A DNA stretch of 64,000 nucleotides from Solanum dulcamara (taxonomy: Eukaryota > Streptophyta > Magnoliopsida > Solanales > Solanaceae), in contig NC_077237.1 of assembly GCF_947179165.1 (NCBI RefSeq), positions 84,110,341 to 84,174,340 on the forward strand, in the 5' to 3' direction. Made by a program: the position numbers and the translations under genes. This document shows positions 37,086 through 48,100 of this stretch, piece after piece; within the stretch, counting starts at the first letter, position 1, and each line of letters starts with the position of its first letter. The notes under the pieces were generated by a model that was given only the letters and a program-made list of their open reading frames with translations, made no database searches and was not told the DNA's origin.

Positions 37086-39466
37086 TGTAACACCCCAAAA
37101 TTTTTCACTAAGATTCGGACCGTTCTTCGTGTATGTATAGGATCGTATTAGACGATTGTAAGGTGCATGCATGAGCTAGGATCAATTCCTAAGAAATTAG
37201 AGAGTGTTGGATATGATTTAGGGTCATAAGGGATCCCTAAAACCAAGCTAAGTCCAAATAATTGGTATTAGCTAAGTTTTCGAATGAGTCCGTATAATGG
37301 TCGACTTCCAATGACCATATCTTTTTGAATATAACGAACTGGGTGGCCCATGACCTATCAAATTAAAGGTCTTTGAGTCTTCTTTCCAACCCACCAAAAT
37401 TGCAATTGTTTGAGTTTGGAGTCAAAAGTTATGACTATATTACGATGGACTAGTACTGCAGAAATTTCAGGCCTGGGCTATAACTGCGGAAAACCTGGGC
37501 TTGGTGCCGCAGTGGCGCGATGCGCCACTATAGCGCCAGGAACAAGCCTCAGTAGTTTGGTCCTTGGCGCGACGCACCACTATTAGGTGTGCAGGGTTTT
37601 TAAGCCCATTTTCCAAAATCCAGAAAATTTAGGCTTGGCGCTGCAAGGGCACGACGCGCCACTATAGCGCCAGAAAACAGCCTCAGTAGTTTGGTCCTTG
37701 GCGCGATGCGCCACTATTAGGTTGCAGGGTTTTTAAGCCTAAAATTGACTTGGCGCTGCAGTGGTGCGGCGTGCCACTATAGTGCCAGGAGAGTTTTAGT
37801 CCATTTTTCCAGATTTTTGAGGAAGGGCAAATTGGACTTTCCCCCCAATTATATATACTATAGCCTTGGACGATTTTGACCATATTTTCAATCTTTTGCC
37901 TCTCTCTAAAAGCCCTAAAATCCACCCTCTTCTCTCTCAATCCATCTCTAACAAGGATTTCCTTCAAGAATTTCAAGGATTCAAGCCTTCCATTGAAGAC
38001 CTAACATTAAGGTTCCTTCAAAGTCTTCACCAAGGTATGTAAGGCTACTCAAAGCATGGGTTGAGTCCACCCATATGCCCTATATCTTCTTTTGAGATTG
38101 AATGTTCTTAAGAATGGAGTTTATTGATAGATTTATGTCCAAATGGGTCTTTTTCATCTATTAACTAAATGTTTATTATGTTGATGTTGTTGAGTCAAGA
38201 AAGTGATGTGCTACATGTTGATATAAGTTGTTAAACAAGTTTTGTTAATTTCCGTAAATATGTTGTTTATCTTAAATTGTTGAGTTAGAACCTTGAAGTC
38301 TTGATGAGTCCCAAAAAGATTTGTTAAATGAATAGAGGAACGAGTGGATAGGTTTGTATGTTGTTATAAATGCATATTTAAACTACTCTTGAAAGATATG
38401 ATTGAGATTGATTGGATAGTATGATTGGGAGAGGTTTGATTGTGATAGAATTGATGATTTGATAAGGTCCCAAATGAGACTTGTCGATATGATTTGATTG
38501 AGTTGATTGGATGGAGTTTTATGAGCATTGAGTCTTGGAAGGAGTATCGAGCACCGAATTGGGTAAGAGTAAGTAATAACTCGAATCTAATAACTACGTC
38601 GCCAAATGTAGAAGGGGATTGAACCATTAAAGTTGGATGCTTCCCCAAAAATTATTGTCCTGATATGATAGGACTTGGTTGGATTAGATCCATGATTGGT
38701 TGATTCGTTCATACCCTGGCAAAGTATGAACGGATGTGGCAACAATGTCGGCTTGTTGTACTATCACTGGCTCACAAGTGATGGTTGTCGGATAAGAGAA
38801 ACTCCCATATAGGTCTTGATAGTACTCTGAGTCGGTTTAGGTTGAATTGTATGTGACTGGCCCCGTCTAAACCATATTCTTGTTTAGACTTAGGACACTT
38901 GATTGAGTTGTTCTTTCTCCTGAGTTGAGATTCCGAGTTGATTTGATTCTTCCTTGATGTTTGTTTCATTCGGTCATTTTATATACTCGTACATTCTATG
39001 TACTGACGCCATTTGGCCTGCATCATTTCATGATGCAGAGACAAGTACTAGAGATCATTAACCGGCGCACTGTTGAAGATCTATTCACTTTCAGCTAGTC
39101 GGTGAGTCCTCCCTATTTCCGGAGGATACCGAGATTATTTTTATAGCTTTAATTTGTTTCTCTTATTTTAAATTTTGGTAGCCATGGACTTGTCATTGGC
39201 ACCCTTTGAATTGTTGATAGAGGCTTCATAGACTAGAATGTGAAAATGTTAAATTGTTCATTTTGACTAGTTTTATTCTCGCTAGTAGTTGATTGGTTAT
39301 ATGTTTGGCCTTTGGCCCTAAATTATGAATAGTATCCTTATGATTGAGTCTTCCACTGATAGAATGTGACTGAATGAAAGTGTGACTGAACCAAGTGGTT
39401 CGCTTGAAGGCCAAAAATGACTTTCGAATGCCGTCCACGTCTAGGGTACCCTCTCGGGGCGTGACA
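37086..39466 (+). mobile_element. Solo LTR (family A) nested in the family B LTR
   Basis: Starts TGTAACACCCCAAAATTTT and ends CGGGGCGTGACA. Near-identical 5-bp flanks GCCAG and GCTAG (one mismatch) are consistent with a TSD. The first 400 bases match, in opposite orientation, the end of the LTR at 55811-58332. No internal domain is present. Confidence 0.85.
37500..37790 (+). repeat. GC-rich palindromic tandem array in the family A LTR
   Basis: About two and a half units of roughly 120 bp repeat a block holding GGCGCGATGCGCC (a perfect palindrome around the central AT), CACTATAGCGCCAG and CCTCAGTAGTTTGGTCCTTGG. The other family A copy has only one corresponding block (near 57890-57930). Confidence 0.8.
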
Positions 39467-39899
39467 GCTAGCTAGATGGATAACTCAACCTGCAATCCGA
39501 TGAACTGGAGACTGACTAGAGATGAGGTCGAGTCAAAGTTGGTGAAACACTCGCTGCACTCCATAAAATAAAATAAGAAAAGATACAAGTAGGGGGCAGT
39601 ACAGGACAACATGTATTGAGTAGGTATCATCGTCCGACTCAAAATAGAAATCAATATGCAATAAGTAATAGCGGAAAATCAACCGTAGCACTTAACAGGT
39701 AGCAACCAACAAGATCAAGATCAAGATCAAGTGACAACATAATGAACAATTTCATAACCAATCAACAATATTAAGATCACACATGAGGACTCAAGCCTCC
39801 ACATCACACTCTTTTGGAAAATGAGTTATTGAAGATTGGGTAGCATTAAGTCATTTTAATTTGTTTTTCTTTAATAATACTGTGTCGAAATGTGATTTC

Positions 39900-39975
39900 C
39901 GATCCAAATATATAGTGTTGGAACGTGACACCCGATCCAAATATACCCTGTCGGCACGTGACACCCGATCCAAAT
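39900..39975 (-). repeat. Hairpin-unit array in the nested-into family B LTR
   Basis: GATCCAAATATA recurs at 39901, 39934 and 39967, a 33-bp period, each with a GTGNCACGT-type inverted motif between. This is the counterpart of 49803-49895. Confidence 0.8.
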
Positions 39976-40421
39976 ATAATTAATTTATCATTCTTCATGA
40001 TTACACCATTTTTGATAGGGCAAGTTCAAGATTATGGATTTCATGGCCTCGGGATTTCAGATCAATCACAACAGCATATCAACCATCCAAACCACAACAA
40101 TTAAATGTGTAGTAAACTTCACACATTACTCAATGAATATCAATCACTATTAAGAGTCTATATATGATATAGAATAAACCATAACCTACCTCAATCGAAA
40201 AACTGAAGTAAAGCAAGCTAATCCACCAAAGCTTTTTCTTTCTTCAATGCCTCACGTTTTCAATCTATCAAGTATACAATAGTCGTAAGCAAACGAGTCC
40301 GTAGATCCAAAACTTACCAATTTCTATAATCAATTTCTTAAATCTCAAGCGTAGGGTTAAGTCTTAACTTCTACAATTAATATAATTCTAATGGTATTCA
40401 TACAACACAATACCCTAATAT

Positions 40422-40429
<8 letters not shown>

Positions 40430-40460
<31 letters not shown>
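40430..40460. repeat. (TA)n microsatellite
   Basis: About 15 uninterrupted TA dinucleotides inside the family B LTR. Confidence 0.95.
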
Positions 40461-40462
<2 letters not shown>

Positions 40463-41163
40463 GATAGTATCATAACTTGAATCATAATATGATAGTTATA
40501 TTTATTATAGGAAGATTTCAAAATCAAAATTAATTTACGCAAATCAGTACTTAAACACAACAATAAATATTTACTGGCGAATTAATTTATTTTATGCAGA
40601 ATGTCAATTGTATGTCTATTCCATAATATAAAACTCCTTCAAATGATTGGACCAATCATTAGCCCTAATTAACCACTAAGTTTTGTAAAAACAATACAAA
40701 CAGAAACGATACGTGCCCCTTCAATTTGTAAGGCTAATATTGCAGCAAATTTAAAAATCTCTACTCCCCCCACCAACATAAAATAATAGTTTATACATAT
40801 TAGAAATCACCACATAAATTGGAGTATCTTTTACCTGGAAAAATTTTGTTTTTCTTGTCGGCATAGACGTCGTTCTACTTGTAATTTGGATGAAGATTCC
40901 GCAGTAATTTGTGCAATGTCAATTTTTTTTTTATTAAACCTCACTAACTAATTCTAATAGATGGGCCAAGTGACATAAGGTATTAAATAAATTATGGACT
41001 TGGCCCATTAATCACTTTTTAAAATTAAAATTTTAAAATTTATCCGCTAATTAAATAACCGTAGTTAAGCGAGTAATTTACAATTCCCATTTATAATTTA
41101 TGGAAAAGATCTTTTATTAAATAAAAATCTCTCATACTCAAAATGACCTAATGGATCGTTACA

Positions 41164-43095
41164 ATCTGACAAAAAAAGATACGATGATGTAATTTTGCAC
41201 GTACTAAATATTATTATGTACTAAAAAGGTGAAAACAAGACAAAGCTTAATTCATTGTTTAATTAAGATTAGAAACTTTCAAAAATAGCAAAGATTTCAA
41301 ACTATAGGTAATGTTTGTTACTTACATAACGTACGTGGCTACAGCTTGAATAGCTATTCAGGTTACGATTTGTATACTTCGTGTTACTATTAAATATTTA
41401 TATAAATAAGACTCTCAATTTACTTAATGATAAACGCAATAATTTTTAAAAAAATCCCAAGAATCATGCATAATTCAACGAATCAAGAAAAAAATCTCAT
41501 GAATCACTCATTGTATTTAAATCAATTGATTTTTTGTTTTTTAGAAATAAATCTCAAAATTATTATTTTTTTATCTGTGATACCAAATGTGTCATTTAGA
41601 TTTTAAATTTATACTCTTTAATTATAACTTTATTATTTTAAATATAATTAATATTATGTAAATTAAATAATAAACTTTCAACACTTTATAAATAGACTAG
41701 ACATTGGAGCGCGTGCTGATGTTATTCATTTTGTCCTAATTTATGCGATACAAATTACACGTTATTTTCAAATAAAATATGTTATTTTTTTCTATCTCAA
41801 TTTATATGACCTTGATAAATTTTGAGAGACAACCGAATAATTTATGTCATTTAAATTTTTAAGTTGTTAATTATTATGATTTATAGTACTGTTTAGTCAT
41901 TTCAAATAATATATGCTACTTCCTTTGTTCCAAAATTTATGTAGCATCGATAGAATTTCGAAAGTTAATCGAGCCTTTTATATATTTTTTAAATATTTTA
42001 AGTTATTAATTATTGTAATTTATAATATTTTTTTATGTAGTTTTTAAATATATAACATACTAAAAAAAGAAAATAATACAAAAAAATTGAAACAAAAAAC
42101 AACAAAAAATGACTAAATTATCCCTATCTAGGAAGCAGGCATGTTGACAAACACCTACCTCCCAATATATGTTACTATTTATTTCTCAATTTATATGATA
42201 CTGATGCAATTCAGAGAGTTAGTTATTTTTCTAAAATAATTTAAAAATATTTTAAAGTATAATCTATTATTTTTTTACGTCGTTGTTAAATAATATATAT
42301 TACTCCCTTGATCACAATCTATATGGCACAGATGAAATGCAAAGTCAATTGAATTTTTTATATGATTTAAAAATATTTTAAGTTATTAATTATTATGATT
42401 TATAATATTTTTTACTTTTATATAATTTTTAAATAATAAAATAATTAAATTGATACGAATAGAGTACTAATAAATATTAATAAAAGCAGAATGACATAAA
42501 TATTTCTAAAAAGTTGTGCTAATAATACTCCGAAGAAAGTACTAAACATTTTAAATGACGCCCATAAGCTTTAAACTAAAAGTATAAATATTCTAGAACA
42601 TGCGTTAAGCAGCAACATACAAATTGTTTAAAAGAACATACATGAAAAATATTGAAAATACCCTTGGCATACAAGCAGGCATGTTCCAAAAGTTTGAATA
42701 GTCATATAGCTGCCTTTTCTGTAGTATTTTTTGCAGCCACGTTTCCTAACCTTTTGTTGACGCTTTGAAATTGATTATATTTTTATCATATCTAGAAACA
42801 TCTGTATGTTTAACAAGTTACTTTCTTTATCTCAATTTGTTGTGTGATATTTTTAAATTTTAAGTTGTTGAGCAAACATGTGAGTTTGTTTGGAGTTTTG
42901 CTTTTGAAACAAGACAAAGTTAAAATTGTATAAAGCAAACACTTGCAACAATTTCATATACAAAATCTTCCAAGATTATATCGTTTCAAATCAAAGAAGA
43001 GAGAAAAAGATCACCATATATTATAAGATATGATGTAATTGTGCATGTACTAAAAAGGTGGAAACGAGACAAAGCCTAATTCATTGTTTAATTAA
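41164..43095. other. Intergenic stretch with diverged repeats and a duplicated LRX 3' flank
   Basis: Between 41760 and 42450 four diverged copies of a Stowaway-type half-element follow each other (each with TTTATATG, AAATATTTTAAGTTATTAATTAT-like and TTTTTAAATA blocks). The stretch 41175-41275 resembles 43021-43095, the sequence just past the LRX pseudogene. No gene. Confidence 0.6.
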
Positions 43096-43961
43096 TTAAT
43101 ATCCTTGGAAGATTGGTGGAGGTGGTGATGCGTAAATTGAAACAATATTTGATGGAAGGACAACATGTTCGAAAGGCGGTGGGGGGGAGTGGATGGGTGG
43201 TGGTGGAGAATGTACTAGAGGTGGAGGACGGGTGGTGCTATTGGGAATACAACCATGGAACTTGTTATTAGCAAACACAATGACAGAAGCCAAAGAATTT
43301 CCAAGAGTCTCAGGGATGTTAGACACGAATCAATTGTCATTCCAGAACAAAGAATCAACATCTTTGTCAAACAACTCTCCCTCAAAGTTGTTAAACCTTA
43401 AATCCAACTACTTGAGGCTAGACATGTTTAAAACAAACCTAGGGAAAGGGCCAACAAGACGATTATTACTAACATCAAACTCATGCATCAATGTAAGCTT
43501 TGAAAAACTCTCTGGAATAATTCCACAAAATCTATTGGAATTTAGGTGAAACAAAGCTACATCTGTCAATAATCCTAATTCTACAGGAAAATAACCTGCT
43601 ATATATGCATGATTCAGATCAATCCCAGCAACAACAGTGACATTAGGATCATCTAAGGCAGGCGAACAGAACACGCCTTCATAGTTACAAACATCCGGAC
43701 CTTTCCAATTGCTAGTGAATTCAGAAGGGTCAGAATATACAGATTCTTTCCATGCCTTTAACGCAATACTAGAATTAGGAAATGTGTACTCTACATTCAC
43801 CTCGAATTCATAGTTATCCCGGGTAAATTACCATTTTCAGCAAGTGTTGAAAGTTGTCGTCGTGCAAGCAATGATGCCTCATGGTCATTGAGTGCACAAG
43901 ATAAAGAAAACAGAACAGAAGAGATCAGCAAGAGACTGAAAAAACATCGATACACCTGCAT
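43096..43961 (-). pseudogene. LRR-extensin (LRX) pseudogene, internally deleted
   Basis: A signal peptide (MQVYRCFFSLLLISSVLFSLSCAL) is followed by the LRX N-terminal region DHEASLLARRQLSTL. A one-base frameshift near 43822 then leads into GPDVCNYEGVFCSPALDDP, AGIDLNHAYIAGYFPVELGL and LRR units LNSNRFCGIIPESFSKLT and FDVSNNRLVGPFP. Two in-frame stops follow (TAG where the family has Tyr after SSLK, and TGA in WNDN/FVSNIPE). After NNKFHGCIPNS the remaining LRRs and most of the extensin domain are missing: only a few SPPPP units remain before the stop. Intact LRX proteins anchor in the cell wall and bind RALF peptides; this copy cannot be full length. Confidence 0.88.
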
Positions 43962-45125
43962 TTTCGAAGGGGAATTTCCGACTAACAAGCTGCCTCAGAA
44001 GAACCAACCCCCAAGGCTGCCCCTATGGAAGATGATATACAAAAGAACTATTGGTTAAACACAATAAGAATTACTTGAGATAAAAAATGTTCATCATATG
44101 AGAAATGAAGATTGATTTTTTCCCCTTTTTTTGTGGGAGATATAGTTGCAGGATGAGGTCAAATTATGTCAATCCAGAGTTTGAAATGGGTAATTAGGCC
44201 AATGGTGATGAATCATGCAATGAATTTCACCACAGAATAATAGAAGAAACAAAGGTAAACCTTAAATTGCTCTAAGTCATTGGTTTACATTTCTCAAAAT
44301 ATAAACAACAAAAAAAAAAATGAATGTATCATTTTACAAAGAAGTAAGGAGATTTACTTTAGCTTAACATGATTTTTTCTTGGGCTGCTATTTAATAAAT
44401 AAATTTATTAATTTTATATACATTTTTATAGATGCATTGACGATAATTAGCAATCAGTACATCCTATGCTTTCCACATATTTACTCTTATATGTTCGTAT
44501 GGAACATCAGTGCTTTAAAAGGCAGAGGCGTTTTACATAGGTCTTGGTGAGGCGTAAGGCCCATGAAAATTTAAATTACCCGTAATATCATTAACTTTTG
44601 AAATTTGATAGACATAGAGGGATTTGAAACCCAATTCTGCCTTTCTAAAACACCTGTGAAACATAATCCCATGGAATTTGTGTCAATCAAACGCACGTAG
44701 GCTGTAGCTATCCATGCCACAAAAAACTACACATTGCGAAAAAATGAATCAACAACTCTATCCATACAAAGCACTTTTTGTGCAGGAACACTCACGGATC
44801 ATTGGTGGAACTCAGAAATGTACTAAATATTCAGACATGTAAATGTCAAATGATTCAATATATTCTAATCTTTCATAAACCGGTACATGTCAAAATTGCT
44901 AACCAATGAATTCCCTCCACGTCGAATTTGGTCGTAAGATATTCCAAGGTTATGAAGCCTGACTTGCAGAGTGAATGGTAAAGTAGGACATAAAGTTATT
45001 CAATGAAAAGCTTTTAGTCCAAATACCCTCAAAATTTCTTGACAAAGAAAGTTACTGGGTAGAACATACTCATCCCTGAAGAACGTACGCCAACTTCCAT
45101 GAGGAAAAGCCAATGAATAATCAAC
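43962..45125. other. Spacer between the LRX pseudogene and the TMEM147 3' end
   Basis: No coding exon or clear mobile element is seen; the part next to 45126 is presumably the TMEM147 3'UTR. Confidence 0.5.
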
Positions 45126-48100
45126 TCAGTTAGACGGTCTCTGGCATGCAACAAACAACTGCCAACTGATAAAAGCAATCAGCAATGAGCTGAATAGCTC
45201 AAAGCCAACCACTTTTGGAAGGTGCCAACCCAAGCCTCGCCTCAGATAACTGCAAACACCACAGCAGTAGCTTAGCAAGTCTTTTTTTTCTGAATCAGTA
45301 ATGAAAAAGACAATTAAAACACAAGCAATTATTTTCTTGGCAAGAGAAGCTATTGCTTCCAGATCAGGTTCTCAGCTTACAAATTCATGTCAAATTAATA
45401 CTGGACAAATTATTGCTCATTAGCAATGCAAACTGACCCCGTGTCCAACCCATTTTATGTTATTTAGTTTTTTTTAGTGACTGAGAAACCCGTCTGGAGC
45501 GAACCTTTTGGGCCAACCGCAACCTTTGAAACTCGGGGATGATGGGTCAGCCCTTCTACCCTTCATCAGTTTGCTTTGGTGCATGGCTCAAACTTGTGAC
45601 CTAAGATACAAGTCCCTCAACCTTTGCCAAACCCTGGGAGCTTTATGTCATTTAGTTTATTTTTTTAATTTCTCAAGCACAAAAAAAGTTTATCCACAAA
45701 CTTCCTGGGCACTTCCTGATGTTCTAGACTTTAAAATTGCCATAATTTTACAATTTATGTGCAAAGGGCCACATAGGGTGAAGGACTATCCAAAGTGTGG
45801 GCAACTAAATGTGATGGTGGTCCATTTGGACTGTTAAACAGGAGATTTCAATTAAATGGGACGAAAGAGAGTGAGGCAATTTAGTATATGATGTAAAAAA
45901 TTGAAAAATATGCTGCTGGAGCACTTACTAGATACAGGAGAATATTAAAAAGTTTATACGGTTCAAAAAGACAACAAGAAATTTCCCAAACTAGAGTTGG
46001 TTTGTGTTATAAAAGACAGAGAACTAATGTAGATCAAAATGGACATTCTTTTTACTTGATGTATGCATAATGCATTTTGATAATTGTTATCCCCTTATAT
46101 ACAGCCTAAGTTGCTCTGATTCGGATGTGAGTGTCTGATATGAGTGCAGATCTAGAGGTCGGATCCTTCATGATCCAAACTCTAAGATTCGGGGTTACGG
46201 ATCCAGGTTCAGATACGGGTGTGGGGATTCGGCTAAAAAAAATTCTAAAATCAGAGTTATAAAAACATGTCTAAATTAAGAGACATTATATGGAAATCTT
46301 ACAAGGTTTTCTAAGGAGAAAATATTGATCAAGAGGAGAATCCCAGACGGAGATAAAAGGAAAAGGGCCGACATAGAAATTTTTATATACAAGGTATTCC
46401 ATTTTCTTCAATTTCACTTTAGCTTTAGTTTTTATCAGTCCCAAATTTCTCCATCGATTTTGGTTGAAGTACCCAAAATCGGTTAACCAGATCCGGTATG
46501 GATCCCACACCTACAACGTGTCGACATGGGTGTGGCACCAAAAGTGAAAAATCCGAGCAACTTAGTTTCCAGCCATATCCACTATCATTGTACACAAAAA
46601 ATTCAAGTTCCAAAGAATTTTCTCCAGGCAGTAGAAGTATTTACTATTACAATCCAAAAGTTTTACTGCTTCATTCATGTGAAACAGCTACTTATATTTA
46701 TTTTTTAAATTTTTAGAGAGATCATTCTGGGTCACCCCTTAGGACCGACTGCAGCATTGCTCATTTCAAACTCGGGGATAATGGACCCACCCCTCTACCC
46801 TTTCCACTCCATGAAGCAGCTAATTGATATTTGCATTCATTCTGGATTAATTTACTATAGTAAGAAAAACAAACCTGGTTATGGATGGCATTGTTGCCAC
46901 AATCCCAGCACATGCATATATGATAGGTATCAAAGTCTTGGGTTTGTTTTTCCGAAGCCACATAAGAGAACCCAATGCTGCTAGTGATATACTGAAAACC
47001 TGAAGAAAGAAATAAGACCAAATGTTTAAGTCAAAAAGAATAAATGATAGGAAAGACGTGATAGACTTCATCTCAACTCCATGCTGCGTAGTGATAAATT
47101 ATACTAAATAACGAAGGTGATGTTCTCTCTTCCCTCTTCCTTCTTTTCTTTTTGCTTATTCTTTTGGGTGTGGAGATGGGATTTACAGGGTCGGGTATTT
47201 TGGGGGAAGGAGGTGCTACACTGCAAAGGCTAATAAATTGACCATTAAGAATAAAATTCTACCAAATTCGCATTTGCTTCTAGGCCTTGCAAGATGTAGT
47301 CCCATGTGAACTCCAATCCTCTAGCACCCACCCAAAGAGGTACCAGTCTATGCAGAACAGAATCAGCAAAAGCCCACCCTGTGAACACAAAAACAATGGC
47401 ATTAGAATAAAGAAAGTTGTAGCAGTTTTAAAGGCAAATATTCTTTCTTTTCCTTTTTGATACATACATTTGTTTCAATTGCTACTCCTTGGTTTAACTT
47501 CACCAAAAGAAAATTCTAAAGGGTCACAATAAGATCAACATGATGGAACTAAGAATTATGTCCAACAAACGAGAAAATACTATTGCCATGTGTCCCCTTC
47601 TTAAGATGCAATACTGTCATTGGAACTCTCATTCTCAATCATACGACTCCTTTGACCACTTGTGCCTGCATCTTTAGAATTATTTGAAATGACGCAATAT
47701 GACTTTACCTATTCAAGTTTGTGCTTTAACAAACTTTCACAAGAAGAAATGGTGTCAATGAGAAAGACACTAATCCAATTTCTATTAAGTTGGATATTTT
47801 TGCTAGCAACTCAGTTCAGATTCACAATCCACAACTTTGCTAAACAATCATGACATGGTTTTCAGTCTCACTTGCAGAACATGTAGGGAAGCTGTTCGGT
47901 GGGCATTGCTAATCCTAACAACGGTACCAGACAAGATACTCATTTTCCCATGGTCTCAGGTTAAACAACTCATGTCTTGGAAGTTGAAACAAAAGTATAG
48001 TTCATGATTCAGGTCGTCACACCAACCATGACTTAACAACATACTATCTTCTCATGTAGCTAAAAGCTTCAAGCACGCAAACCATTGCAGAAGAAGTTAG

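Larger units (their letters stand above)
36826..41163 (-). mobile_element. Solo LTR (family B), split by a nested LTR
   Basis: The reverse complement of both outer pieces aligns with the intact LTR at 48727-50606: the right end reads TGTAACGATCCATTAGGTC on the minus strand, and the left part carries CCTCTTAGGTGGGAGAACC. The shared stretch around the GCAGTACATGTTGTCCTGTAC-like sequence lies on the right-hand piece. Its left terminus is eroded, so the start is approximate. Removing the nested element leaves about 1.95 kb. It contains a (TA)n run. Confidence 0.85.

Noticed and set aside
45508..45837. 109-codon open frame on the plus strand
   Set aside because: It runs through the minus-strand SINE and TMEM147 intron 6; no family resemblance.
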